NCBI GenBank assembly: GCA_965262745.1
Contig: OZ253558.1
Location: forward strand, 2,542,001 to 2,606,000
Length of the DNA: 64,000 bases
Direction of reading: 5' to 3'
Origin: JAJECS01 sp965262745
Lineage (GTDB): Bacteria; Chloroflexota; UBA11872
In this document: piece after piece, positions 28,318-37,402 of the stretch
Numbering within the stretch: position 1 is the first letter of the stretch
Layout of the letters: each line of letters opens with the position of its first letter
The notes under the pieces: generated by a model
Seen by the model: only the letters and a program-made list of their open reading frames with translations
The model's database searches: none
What the model was told of the DNA's origin: nothing
Program-made: the position numbers and the translations under genes

Positions 28318-31104
28318 GTGACCGTTGATCCGGCGGTCATTCCCGGACTGTTGGTGCTGGCGGCGGAGCTGATCGTGCTCGCCGCGGTTGGCTTCGTGGT
28401 CGTCCGCGTGGCGCTGCGGCAGACCGACGACCGCATGGCGCTGGCGCAGGGCCTCGTGGTGGGGCCGGCGCTCTGGGGCTTCATCGCCAGTTTTGTGCTC
28501 TTCGCCATCCCGGGGCGCGCCGCGGGCATCGTGGCGTGGGGCGTGATGTTGCTGCTCGGCGCTGCCCTTGTGTTGCGCACGCGCGAGCCGATTTGGCCGC
28601 GCGCACGCACAGTGGCGGGCATTGTCACCGCGGCGCTGGCGCTTTTCTGGGTTGCCCTCGCCAGCCGGCAGCTCATGCCGATTCCTGACCCTGAGCTCCA
28701 TCTGGGGCTTAGCGCCTCGATCCAAGCGGGCGGGTTTCCACCGGTCCTGCCCTGGAACCCGTGGCTACCCGCCCAGTACCACCATGGCGTCGATCTGCTG
28801 GTCGCTCTCCTGGCCCCGCCTGCCGGACCCGACCTGGCATTCGTCACGGAGTTGCTGGGCGCCTACGTCTGGATGAGCTTCGTCCTAGTGGTGGGCGTGC
28901 TCGTCCTCAAGCGCGGATCCTGGATCGTGGCGCTGGCCGTCGTGCCGCTCCTGCTCACCGCCGGTGCCTGGACGCTGGTGTTTGACCCGCCGCCGGATGT
29001 CTTGAAAGCTGCGCTCCCCGCGGGGATGCCGGCGGCCGACCTGCCCGCGTCGGTGTCGGAGATCTATTGGCCGTCGCCCGACGCTCCAAAGATCCACATC
29101 CGCGATGCTGCGCCGCCCAATATCTGGAAGCCCCTCTTCGTCCTGGCCTATGCGCTGACCGTCATCGTGCTGGAGCGGGCCGCCGCTGGTGGCCGCCGCT
29201 CGTGGCCGAGAGCGCTGGCGCTGGCGGCCCTGCTTGGGTTCCTGGCCCTCGCCGATGAAACAGTCGCCGTGCTGGTGCTGGGCCTGTGGATTGGCCTTGA
29301 GGTCTGGCAATTCCTGCGGGCTCGGCGGGAAAGCTCCAACCACGATCGGTCGCTGCTGCGCGCTGCCGCTGGACCGCTGGTGGCCGCGCTTTTTCTCGCC
29401 GCCGGCGGCAGCGCCATCACCGGTGTCCTCACCGGCGCGTCCGACACGAGCCTCTCCCTGGCGTGGTTGGAGGACCCCGGCAGCCGTCGGCCTCTCGGCG
29501 ACTTCACCCAACAGGCGGGCGGGCTCGGGGTGCTGGGGCTCGGCGCAATCCCCATCGCCGCCGTCGCGCTGCTCGCCTGGCGCGATCGTCTCGTCCTGGT
29601 GTTGGCGGCCGGCAGCGGCCTGTTTCTCCTCGCCGCCCTCACGCTGAACTACGAGTCCGCTCCGCACGATGTCGTCAGGCTCGACGGATACGCGCGCAAC
29701 TTCGCCCTGCTCGCGCTGCTAGCCGCGCTGGGCCCCCGCCTCCAAACCCTGCGGCCCCGCTGGCGCTATGCCGCCGCCGCGCTCGTGGTCGCCCTCGTCA
29801 CCTGGCCCACCGCTGTGGCGCCCGCACAGGCCATGGGCGCGGCCCTGCGTCGTGGACCGCAGCTGAGCAACGCCCAGCCAGCACCGCCCGGGGACTTGCC
29901 GTGGTTTCTCCAGCGCTATGTGATCGACTCGGCGATGTCCGAGCGGGTCGCCGTCTACATTCGCACCCACACCCCCGTCGACGCCCGCGTGCTCTCGCCC
30001 CATCCAACCGCAATGTCCATCGCCACCGGACGCCCCAACGCCGCGGGATTCGTGCATATTCGCCATCTCTCACTCGTGCTGGGCCCCGATTACTTGGATG
30101 CCATCCGCTACCTTGAGCCCGCCGCGCTTGAGCAGCTTGGCAGTACCTACTTGCACGCCACGGATGCATGGCGCGCCCAGTTGCCGTCACGCGCCTCGAA
30201 GCTCCTCGAGAACCCCGCCCTCTTCCATCCCCTCATCCGCGACGGCGCCGACGCGCTCTATCGCGTGCAGCCGGCTTTCCTCCAAAGCAATGCCTCGCCC
30301 CATCCCGCGTCATTCCAGGCGCTGCAGCGAGCCGTGTCACCGTCCACCACCGTGTATCTGTCGCCGACGATCGATCCCTACGAGGAGTTTCGGATAGCTT
30401 CGGTGCTGTCGCATGCCAGATTATTCGGCCATGTATCACTTGTCGGCGTGCACCTGCCGTCGAATTTCGACACCGCGCCGCTGGGCGAGCAGACGCCCGA
30501 TCTCGTCGTCACCTCGGCCGGCCTCGCGCCGACCACGTTCCGGCTGGGCCACCGCCGGCCCGTCTGGCGCAACGCCGAAGTTGCCGTCTACGCTCCCGCT
30601 GGCGCCCTGGCGCCGCTTACGCACCCACCGCCGCCGCTCGTCGATGTGAGCGTGGACCCCGTGCAGGCGAGCGACGGGCGCTTCACGTTCACCGCCACCT
30701 TCATCGATCGCGCCCCGGAGCGGTGGACCAACCAGGATTGGGTCGTGGCCGCCACCGACCCCTCGCCCTGGGCGCTTCCTCGGTTGACCCACAACTACCA
30801 GCCATGGTTCGACGGCCAAGTCCACTCGGGGTTAGGGACGACGATGCTCACCTACAAATTCGACGCACACGCGGCCGAACTGCGCGTGCTCGGGCCCGAT
30901 GGCCGCTTCGCGGCCGTGCGGCGCTCTGACGGGGAGCTGGGTCCCGGACGCTGGGCGTTGCTCGCCCGTCTGCTTCGCCAGTGCTCCGCCGGGAACTGTG
31001 AGACAGTCGCGGTGATCCCGGTGATACACATCGCGATCTCCGAGGCGGGTGAGATTGCGTACGAGGTCTACCCCGGCGCGCGCCGCGTGCAGGCGCCGCC
31101 GTAG
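28318..31104 (+). CDS. Large polytopic membrane protein, GT-C-like
   Basis: A 928-residue protein with about 10-12 hydrophobic segments in residues 1-540 and a soluble C-terminal half. The first large outer loop reads PIPDPELHLGLSASIQAGGF followed by PPVLPWNPWLPAQYHHGVDL. The FPPxxPW...Y..G..L pattern resembles the loop of GT-C glycosyltransferases and of the archaeal/Chloroflexota YYY membrane proteins (DUF2298). The C-terminal half contains ADARxLSPHPTAMSIATGRP-type sequence and ends in beta-rich stretches, probably extracytoplasmic. A GTG start with GGAGG at 28303-28307 is clear. A frameshifted paralogue follows at 31339-34143. It may move a lipid-linked sugar or polymer across or onto the envelope, but no catalytic residue can be assigned. 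Confidence 0.6.
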   Translation: MTVDPAVIPGLLVLAAELIVLAAVGFVVVRVALRQTDDRMALAQGLVVGPALWGFIASFVLFAIPGRAAGIVAWGVMLLLGAALVLRTREPIWPRARTVAGIVTAALALFWVALASRQLMPIPDPELHLGLSASIQAGGFPPVLPWNPWLPAQYHHGVDLLVALLAPPAGPDLAFVTELLGAYVWMSFVLVVGVLVLKRGSWIVALAVVPLLLTAGAWTLVFDPPPDVLKAALPAGMPAADLPASVSEIYWPSPDAPKIHIRDAAPPNIWKPLFVLAYALTVIVLERAAAGGRRSWPRALALAALLGFLALADETVAVLVLGLWIGLEVWQFLRARRESSNHDRSLLRAAAGPLVAALFLAAGGSAITGVLTGASDTSLSLAWLEDPGSRRPLGDFTQQAGGLGVLGLGAIPIAAVALLAWRDRLVLVLAAGSGLFLLAALTLNYESAPHDVVRLDGYARNFALLALLAALGPRLQTLRPRWRYAAAALVVALVTWPTAVAPAQAMGAALRRGPQLSNAQPAPPGDLPWFLQRYVIDSAMSERVAVYIRTHTPVDARVLSPHPTAMSIATGRPNAAGFVHIRHLSLVLGPDYLDAIRYLEPAALEQLGSTYLHATDAWRAQLPSRASKLLENPALFHPLIRDGADALYRVQPAFLQSNASPHPASFQALQRAVSPSTTVYLSPTIDPYEEFRIASVLSHARLFGHVSLVGVHLPSNFDTAPLGEQTPDLVVTSAGLAPTTFRLGHRRPVWRNAEVAVYAPAGALAPLTHPPPPLVDVSVDPVQASDGRFTFTATFIDRAPERWTNQDWVVAATDPSPWALPRLTHNYQPWFDGQVHSGLGTTMLTYKFDAHAAELRVLGPDGRFAAVRRSDGELGPGRWALLARLLRQCSAGNCETVAVIPVIHIAISEAGEIAYEVYPGARRVQAPP

Positions 31105-31167
31105 ATTGTGGCCGTGCCGCACGATGGTGCCTGCCGGATCCCTCAACTCGACAAGAAGCGGATCGGC

Positions 31168-31275
31168 CTAGCGACTGCCGTCCGCCACCGGCAGCTCGAT
31201 GCGAAACGTCGATCCCTCGCCCGGCGTGCCGGCGGCGGTCAGCTGGCCACCCATGGCCGTGATGAGCACCCGCGC
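31168..31275 (-). pseudogene. Detached copy of the histidine kinase 3' end
   Basis: Encodes the last 25 conserved kinase residues (LITAMGGQLTAAGTPGEGST, then FRIEL) plus a different tail and a TAG stop. Bases 31193-31275 match 34249-34331 at 82 of 83 positions. Nothing of the kinase precedes it. It lies 64 bp beyond the first membrane gene, just as the intact kinase tail lies 81 bp beyond the second, which points to tandem duplication of gene plus kinase tail. Confidence 0.85.
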
Positions 31276-31338
31276 CCTTAAGCTAGTGTCCGCCCATGGA
31301 TGACGGCAGAGCCAGTCGCCGCCGGTGAGCGCGCGTAG

Positions 31339-34143
31339 ATGAGCGTCGACCCGGAAATCATCCCGGGATTGCTCATCCTGGCGGCCGAGCTCCTCGCACT
31401 TGCCGCCGTAGGCTTCGTCGTTGCCCGCGTCGCGCTGCGGCAGACTGACGACCGCCTGGCCCTGGCCCAGGGCCTCATCATCGGTCCCGCCCTTTGGGGG
31501 CTGGCCGTCAACCTCCTCCTGTATGCCATTCCGGGACTCGCCGGGGTGCTGACCGGCTGGGCCGCCATCCTCTTGCTCGGTGCTGGACTGGCTTGGCGTG
31601 CCTCTCACCCCCTGCGCCCACGGCTGCGAACCGTAGCGGGGTTCACCGTCGCCGCCCTCGCGCTCTTCTGGGTTGCCCTCGCTGGCCGTCAGCTCTTGGG
31701 CATCCCCGACGCGCACCTTCATCTGGGCCTCACCGCATCCATCCAAGCCGGCGGACACCCTCCAACGTTTCCCTGGAACCCCGGCCTGCCCACTGCGTAC
31801 CACTATGGCGCCAACCTGCTGACTGGACACTTGGCTCCGCCCATCGGACCCGACACCGGGTTCACGATAGAGATCATCGACGCGTATATCTGGACGAGCT
31901 TTGCGCTGGTCGTGGGCGCACTCGTCCGCCAGCGCGGGTCGTGGATCGCTGTCCTCGCCTTCGCGCCGCTCCTGCTCACTGCCGGGGCCTGGACGCAGGT
32001 GCACTACGCCCCCCCCCGCCCGGCATCCTGCAGTTTCCCGCTCCGTCGGATTTATCGACGCCCGCCGCGAGCGTTCCCGCCTGGCTGGCAGGCGGCTACT
32101 GGCCATCGCCTCCATTTCCAGCGTCCAATGCCCTGGCGTTCGATGCGACGCCGCCCAATATCTGGAAGCCTTTTTTCATGCTGGCCTACGCGCTGGCCGT
32201 CATCGTGCTGGAAAGGGCCGCGGCTGGTGGTCACCGGTCATGGGCGAGGGTCCTGGTCCTCGCCGCGCTGCTCGGTTTCCTCGGCCTGGCCGACGAAACC
32301 GTCGCCCTGGCCGTGCTCGGGCTATGGGTCATCCTCGAGGCCGCCTGGTTCTGCAAGCACTGGCAGACCGTGAGCGCGCGATGGCGGCGGGCAGCGCTCG
32401 CCGCTGTGGGGCCACTGGCGGCGGCCCTCCTGCTCGCCGCCGCCGGCGGCGCCATCACCGGCTTACTCGCCACATCCGCAAGCACCGGCCTCTCGCTAGA
32501 GTGGATCGATGATCCAGGCAGCCGCCGGCCGCTCGGCGCCTTCACCCCGCTGGTGGACGGCTTCGGGCTCCTCGGTCTTGGAGTGGTCCCCGTCGCCGCG
32601 GTCGCCGTGCTTCTCGCCTGGCGCGACCGCCTCGTCCTGGCCCTTGTGGCTGCGGGCGGAGGATTCCTCGTCCTCGCGCTCACGCTGCACTACGACTTCT
32701 CCCCCGATGTCGTCCGGCTGGACGGGCACGCGCGAAACTTCACCCTGCTCGCTCTGCTCGTCGGACTCGGCTCTGCCTTGCAAGCCCTGCGGCCCCGCTG
32801 GCGCTACGCCGTCGCCGCCCTCGCCGCCGCCCTCATCACCTGGCCCACAGTCGTGGTACCCGTCCGCAATCTCGGCTTCGCGCTCGACCAGGGCGTCCAA
32901 CTCGCCAACGGCCAGCCCGGGCAGGGGGACTTCGGCTGGGCTTTTGCGGGCCGCCATGCGCCTGGACACCAAATCGCGGAACGCGTCGTTACGTATATCC
33001 GGGACACACGTCGCTGCCGACGCGCGCATCCTTTCGCCGCACCCAACCCACCTATCCATCGCCACCGGACGCCCCGACGCCTCCGGATTCGCTCAATTCA
33101 TCCATTACGCCGACGAAGATGGCCCTGATTACCTGGACGCCATCAACCACCTCGAAGCCTCGGTCATCAGGCGTCGCGGTTGGACCTACGTGCATGCAAC
33201 CGACGCCTGGCTGGACGGCCTGCCGCCCCGTTCCCGGCGCTGGATTGAGGATCCCGCGCTCTTCGAGCCCCTCGTGCGCGACGGCGCCCAGACCCTCTAC
33301 CGCATCCAGCCCGCATTCCTGCAACTCGACGTCGCGCCCGCTCCTGAATCCTTTGAGGCCTTGCGGCAAGCCGTGCCGGCATCCGCGACGGTCTACCTTT
33401 CGCCCTCGATCGACGGGATGGGGTCAGTTCGCGCCGCGTCCGTGCTGTCCCACGCCCGGCTGCTCGGCGTTGTCCGCGTCATTGACGCGCATCTCCGACC
33501 GAACTTCCCCACCGAAGCGCTCGGCGACCGCACGGCCGACCTTGTGGTCGCATCGCCACGCCTCGCGCCATCCGCCTTCGCTCCCGGGTCGCGAACACCG
33601 ATCTGGTGGAATGACGAATTTGCCGTGTACGCTCCGCAGGGAGCGGTTGAACCCATCATGCCCCCTCGCACGCCGCTCCTCAGCGTCCGGTTGTCGTCCG
33701 TGCGCGTGGACGACGGGCGCCTGGCATTCACCGTTACGCTCTCGGACCGCGCGGCTGACCGCTGGACCGGCCATGGCTGGCTCGTCGTGGCGACCGATGC
33801 CTCCCCGTGGCACTTCCCGCGCGACCTCGAGCGCGACGGGCGCATCCAAGCTGCCGCAGTGTGGTTTGGCGGCCAGTTCCAGCCGGGTCAGGGGATCTCG
33901 AGCCATACATACGTGTTCGACGCCCACGCAGCCAGCCTGGCCGTACAAGGTGACTCCGTCCCCGCGCCATCGTCTGCAAGCAGCCTGGGCCCGGGCAGCT
34001 GGATCCTGGCCTTCCGGCTCCTCCACGGATGGTGGGAATCCGCCTTCGTCCCCGTCGCTCACGTTCGCATCGCCCCCACCGGCGAAATCAGCTTCCAGGT
34101 CTACGAAGGCGCCCTCAGCGTGTTCCCCATTCCCGTTGAATAG
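31339..34143 (+). pseudogene. Frameshifted paralogue of the polytopic membrane protein
   Basis: Colinear with the protein of 28318-31104 from start to stop but in three frames. Segment 1 (31339 to about 32015) runs MSVDPEIIPGLLILAAELL to GAWTQVHYAPP; one extra C in a run of nine C at 32009-32017 shifts the frame. Segment 2 (to about 33003) carries PPNIWKPFFMLAYALAVIVL and ends YIRD; one extra G in GGG at about 33000-33002 shifts it again. Segment 3 runs HVAADARILSPHPTHLSIAT to the stop at 34143. Both lesions are single-base insertions in short homopolymers, so assembly error is possible; otherwise the gene is recently inactivated, since the rest is well kept. The start has GGTGAG upstream. 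Amino-acid similarity to the first copy is moderate, far lower than that of the flanking kinase tails. Confidence 0.8.
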
Positions 34144-34223
34144 CTGCCGCGCCACCGCTCGCGTAGGCCGCTGCTACATGACGGTACCGTTGCCACCTGT
34201 CGACTGACCGAGGACGGTTCGGA

Positions 34224-35582
34224 TCAGGTGTTTCCCGCTGCCGCCCGTAGCTCGATGCGAAACGTCGATCCCTCGCCCGGCGTGCCGGCGGCGGTCAGCT
34301 GGCCACCCATGGCCGTGATGAGCGCCCGCGCGATGGCCAGGCCCAGGCCGCTGCCGCGAGTCTTGCGGCCCGAGGCGTCGGTGCCGCGATAGAAGCGGTC
34401 GAAGATGTGCGGCAGGTCCTCGGCGGCAATGCCCTCGCCGGTATCCGTCACCTCGATCCAGCACGTTGCCGCGCCGGCCGTGCCCGAGCGGATGGTGATT
34501 GAGCCCTCGGCCGGCGTGTGGCGCACCGCGTTGTCCAGCAGGTTGGCCAGGACCTGGCGCAGCCGCGCCTCGTCGGCCATCGCCGATCCCGACGCCGGCG
34601 CCAGCTCGAGTACCACACCCTTCGCCTGCGCCTGGCCGCGCATGGCCGAGGTTGCATCGCCCAGCACGCGCTCGAGGGACACCGGCTCGATAGACAGATG
34701 CAGCTTGCCCACGTCGGCCAGGGAGAGATCGCGGATGTCCTCCACCAGCCGGTGGAGCCCTTGGGCCCGGTCCAGCGTCGACCGCAGCGTCTCGTCGGAG
34801 CGGTCGTAGACGCCGTCGAGCATGGCTTCGAGATTGCCTTCGATCACGGTCACGGGCGTGCGCAACTCGTGGGCGATATCGGCGAATAGGTTGCGCCGGG
34901 CGGCCTCCTGGGCCTGCAAGCCAGCCGCCATGTCATCGAAGGCCGCGCCGACCCTGGCCAGCTCATCCCGGCCCGTCAGCCCGCTGCGCGCCCGCAGATC
35001 GCCCGCCGCCACGCCGCGCGCCGCCGCGGTCAGCCGCCGCAGCGGCCGGGTGATGCCGGCGGCCATCACAACGCCGGCCACCAGTGCCACCCCCAGTGCG
35101 ATGGCCAAGCCGATGAGCAGCGAGCGCACCGACTCATTGACAAACGTTCGCTCCAGGCCAGCGCGGGTATCGGGCCCATCGGGTCGTAGGCCCCGTGGCG
35201 CCAGTGCCTGCGGCGTATGCAGCGTTCCGATCCGTTTTCCCTCTGCCACGAGAGGCGTCGCCGGCCAGGCGGCGATGGCTGTGCGGGATCGTATGCCGCC
35301 CGTCCCCCAGACCAGGTTGCCGTCGGCGTCCACCACGGCCAGCGGCAACCCGCGCGGCTGGCCGTGGGAGAAGACCGCCTTGGCCGCCTCCTCGAGGTCT
35401 CCCGTGCGTGAATAGGCCTCGGCAAGCCGCTCGGCCGTCAGCGAGGCCTCATTCCGGCGCACCTCCGTCGCGAATCGCTCGAACCGGCTGGTCGTCGTCA
35501 GTCCCACCACCAGTGCGGCCGTGCCCACGGCCACCGTCGCCACGGTGACGAAGGCCAGCACCAGCCGCAGCGAAAGCCGCAT
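34224..35582 (-). CDS. Sensor histidine kinase (HAMP-HisKA-HATPase)
   Basis: Membrane sensor that autophosphorylates and passes phosphate to the response regulator encoded just upstream. The protein has 452 residues. TM1 is at 8-30, a periplasmic domain at 31-150, TM2 at 154-176, and a HAMP linker from ITRPLRRLTAAARGVAAGDL. The HisKA box FADIAHELRTPVTVIEGNLE has the phosphorylated H238. The ATPase domain has NLLDNAVRH (N box), DTGEGIAAEDLPHIFDRFYR (G1/F) and RGSGLGLAIARALI (G2). This is the layout of the BaeS-type envelope-stress kinases. It starts 2 bp after the regulator's stop. Its last 25 codons are duplicated at 31168-31275. Confidence 0.9.
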   Translation of the reverse strand: MRLSLRLVLAFVTVATVAVGTAALVVGLTTTSRFERFATEVRRNEASLTAERLAEAYSRTGDLEEAAKAVFSHGQPRGLPLAVVDADGNLVWGTGGIRSRTAIAAWPATPLVAEGKRIGTLHTPQALAPRGLRPDGPDTRAGLERTFVNESVRSLLIGLAIALGVALVAGVVMAAGITRPLRRLTAAARGVAAGDLRARSGLTGRDELARVGAAFDDMAAGLQAQEAARRNLFADIAHELRTPVTVIEGNLEAMLDGVYDRSDETLRSTLDRAQGLHRLVEDIRDLSLADVGKLHLSIEPVSLERVLGDATSAMRGQAQAKGVVLELAPASGSAMADEARLRQVLANLLDNAVRHTPAEGSITIRSGTAGAATCWIEVTDTGEGIAAEDLPHIFDRFYRGTDASGRKTRGSGLGLAIARALITAMGGQLTAAGTPGEGSTFRIELRAAAGNT

Positions 35583-35584
35583 GT

Positions 35585-36268
35585 TTATGCGTCGCCCAGC
35601 CGGTAGCCGACCCCTGTAACGGTCACGATGTAGCGCGGCTCGCCGGGTTCCGTCTCCACCTTGCGTCGCAGGTTGCGAATGTGGCTATCAATCGAACGTT
35701 CGAGCGTGATGCTGTCCGGGCCGGCCACGGCGTCCAGCAGGTCCACGCGCGACAAGACCCGTCCGTCCGCGCGGACGAGCGCCGCCAGCAGGTCGAACTC
35801 CGTCCGCGTGAGGGGGAGCAGCTCACCGTCCTGACGTACTTGGCGCCGGTCGATGTCGATGTCCAGTTCGCCAATGCGCGTGATCGTGGAGGCTGGCTCC
35901 GCCTGCGCTCGCCGCAAGATCGTATGGACCCGGGCCACGAGCTCGCGCGGGTGAAACGGCTTGGTCACGTAGTCGTCGGCGCCCAGTTCCAGGCCCAGGA
36001 CGCGGTCCGTCACCTCGTCCCGCGCCGTCAGCAAGACGACGGGCCGCGCCCCGCGTTCCCGAATGGTGCGCAGCACGTCGATGCCGCCAATGCCCGGCAG
36101 CATCAGGTCGAGCACCACGATATCGGGCTGCTGCGTGGCCTCGTGCATCAGCGCCGTCTCGCCGTCCTCGGCGGTGATGACCTCCATGCCGTCGCGGCGG
36201 AGATAGGCGCTCACCAGGCGGCGGATGTCAGGATCGTCGTCCACGACGAGGACGCGCGGGTGCTTCAC
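35585..36268 (-). CDS. OmpR-family response regulator
   Basis: DNA-binding partner of the adjacent kinase. The protein has 227 residues. The receiver has the acidic pair D11-D12, the phospho-acceptor D54 in IVVLDLMLPG, T81 in LLTARDE and K103 in YVTKPFHP. The OmpR-type winged helix covers 130-225 (LTRTEFDLLAALVRADGRVL, SHIRNLRRKVE, VTGVGYRLGD). The start is the GTG at 36268, with GGGAG 8 bp upstream; a longer frame would add a non-conserved basic leader. It is co-transcribed with the kinase and probably with the exported DUF2680-like protein, whose stop is 77 bp upstream and which may be the signal-side component or main target. Confidence 0.92.
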   Translation of the reverse strand: MKHPRVLVVDDDPDIRRLVSAYLRRDGMEVITAEDGETALMHEATQQPDIVVLDLMLPGIGGIDVLRTIRERGARPVVLLTARDEVTDRVLGLELGADDYVTKPFHPRELVARVHTILRRAQAEPASTITRIGELDIDIDRRQVRQDGELLPLTRTEFDLLAALVRADGRVLSRVDLLDAVAGPDSITLERSIDSHIRNLRRKVETEPGEPRYIVTVTGVGYRLGDA

Positions 36269-36345
36269 GGGCGTTCTCCCGAAATCATCGTGGCGGCGGG
36301 AGCCGGCCGCCGACCGGCTCCCGCACACCGTACGCCTTGGGGAGG

Positions 36346-37164
36346 CTACAGAGCCAACGGGCTCGCAGGGGATTTCGCCGGCGTCGATGGGAAGGAGTAT
36401 CGACCGCTGTGCTTGCCATCGGTCCCGCCACGGCCGAGTCCGTGCCCGAAACAGCGGCCACCATCGTGACCGCGCTTTGGCTCGTCGGAGTTGGTCACGA
36501 TGGATTCCACGCGCTCCGGCAACGCGTCCTTGATCGTCTGGGCTCGCTCTTCGGTCAGACGCCCGGCGTCGACCATCGCGTCAATGGCTGCCGTGGCCCG
36601 GGTCACGACCTGGTCGACGTACGCGTCCTTGCTCACGTCGTTAGCCTCGCCGATGTCGGCCAGCGAGGTGCCTTCGACCCGGCTCTCGCGAATCTCCTCG
36701 GTCGAGAGCCCCGACAGCTCGCTGAGCACGACGACGGGCGAAGACCCGTTGTCGAGCTTCACGGCCCAGCCGCGTCCCCGGCCGTGCCAGCCGGCGTCGC
36801 TCGTGACCATGGCCGTCACCTTCCCGGTCAGCCCTGCCTTGATGGTCGCGGCGCGCTCCTCCGAGATCGTGCCGTCGGCTACGGCGTCATTGATCGCCGT
36901 TGTCGCCGCCTCCACCACCACCGCGACGTAGTCGTCCGTCGTGACGCCGTTGGCCTCGGCAATGTCGGCCAGCGAATCGCCGCTCTGGCGCGCGGTGGTG
37001 ATGTCATCGACGGAGACGCCCGTCATGTCGCTGAGGATCTCCAGTGGTGAGATCCGCGAGCCCCCGAAGCCGCCCCCGCCGTGGGCCAACACGATGCCCG
37101 CGGCCACCGCAGACACTATCGCCGCGCTGGCCGCGGCCAGCAGCAGCTTTCTCAACCGGCCCAT
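36346..37164 (-). CDS. Exported protein with two DUF2680-like repeats
   Basis: A 272-residue exported protein. The signal peptide is 1-27 (MGRLRKLLLAAASAAIVSAV, ending VLAHG). Two copies of one 80-residue unit follow, at 42-121 and 146-225, each with the pattern ILSDxTGxSxxxIxxxRxxG, SLADIAEANxV, YVxxVV, AxxAIxxxVxxGxxxEERAxTIK. This is the helical pattern of DUF2680/YckD-type small secreted proteins. A glycine-rich spacer separates them (AGWHGRGRGW) and a His/Gly-rich tail follows (HDGGRCFGHGLGRGG), which could bind metal. The start at 37164 is chosen for the signal peptide. It is the first gene of a probable three-gene unit with the two-component pair, so an envelope-stress or metal-sensing role is likely but inferred. 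Confidence 0.72.
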   Translation of the reverse strand: MGRLRKLLLAAASAAIVSAVAAGIVLAHGGGGFGGSRISPLEILSDMTGVSVDDITTARQSGDSLADIAEANGVTTDDYVAVVVEAATTAINDAVADGTISEERAATIKAGLTGKVTAMVTSDAGWHGRGRGWAVKLDNGSSPVVVLSELSGLSTEEIRESRVEGTSLADIGEANDVSKDAYVDQVVTRATAAIDAMVDAGRLTEERAQTIKDALPERVESIVTNSDEPKRGHDGGRCFGHGLGRGGTDGKHSGRYSFPSTPAKSPASPLAL

Positions 37165-37225
37165 CCGAGTCCTCCTTGCAGTCGAGTGCGGGTGTGCGCT
37201 CACCACATCGACGGTAGAGGCGGCC

Positions 37226-37231
37226 TGTCAA
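37226..37231 (-). promoter_or_regulatory. Candidate -35 box for the DUF2680/two-component operon
   Basis: Consensus TTGACA on the minus strand, 62 bp before the start at 37164. The -10 region at the right spacing (around 37203-37208) is poor, so support is weak. Confidence 0.35.
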
Positions 37232-37402
37232 CCCGACCCGCAGGCAATTTGCAGGACCTGTGCAGTTTGGTGAGCCGCGGGTGACAGGCTGGCGCCACCG
37301 CGGTGATCCGGCAACGGACTCGGCAGGCGCTGACCCGGTCGGCATTGGCCCCTTGACCGGCTCAAGAGAGGGCCGGTCGAGCGGGCAAACCGACGTGCCG
37401 CA

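Noticed and set aside
31981..32030. Programmed ribosomal frameshift at the C9 run
   Set aside because: A second independent frameshift near 33001 has no slippery sequence or stimulatory structure that I can see, so gene decay, phase variation or error is simpler.
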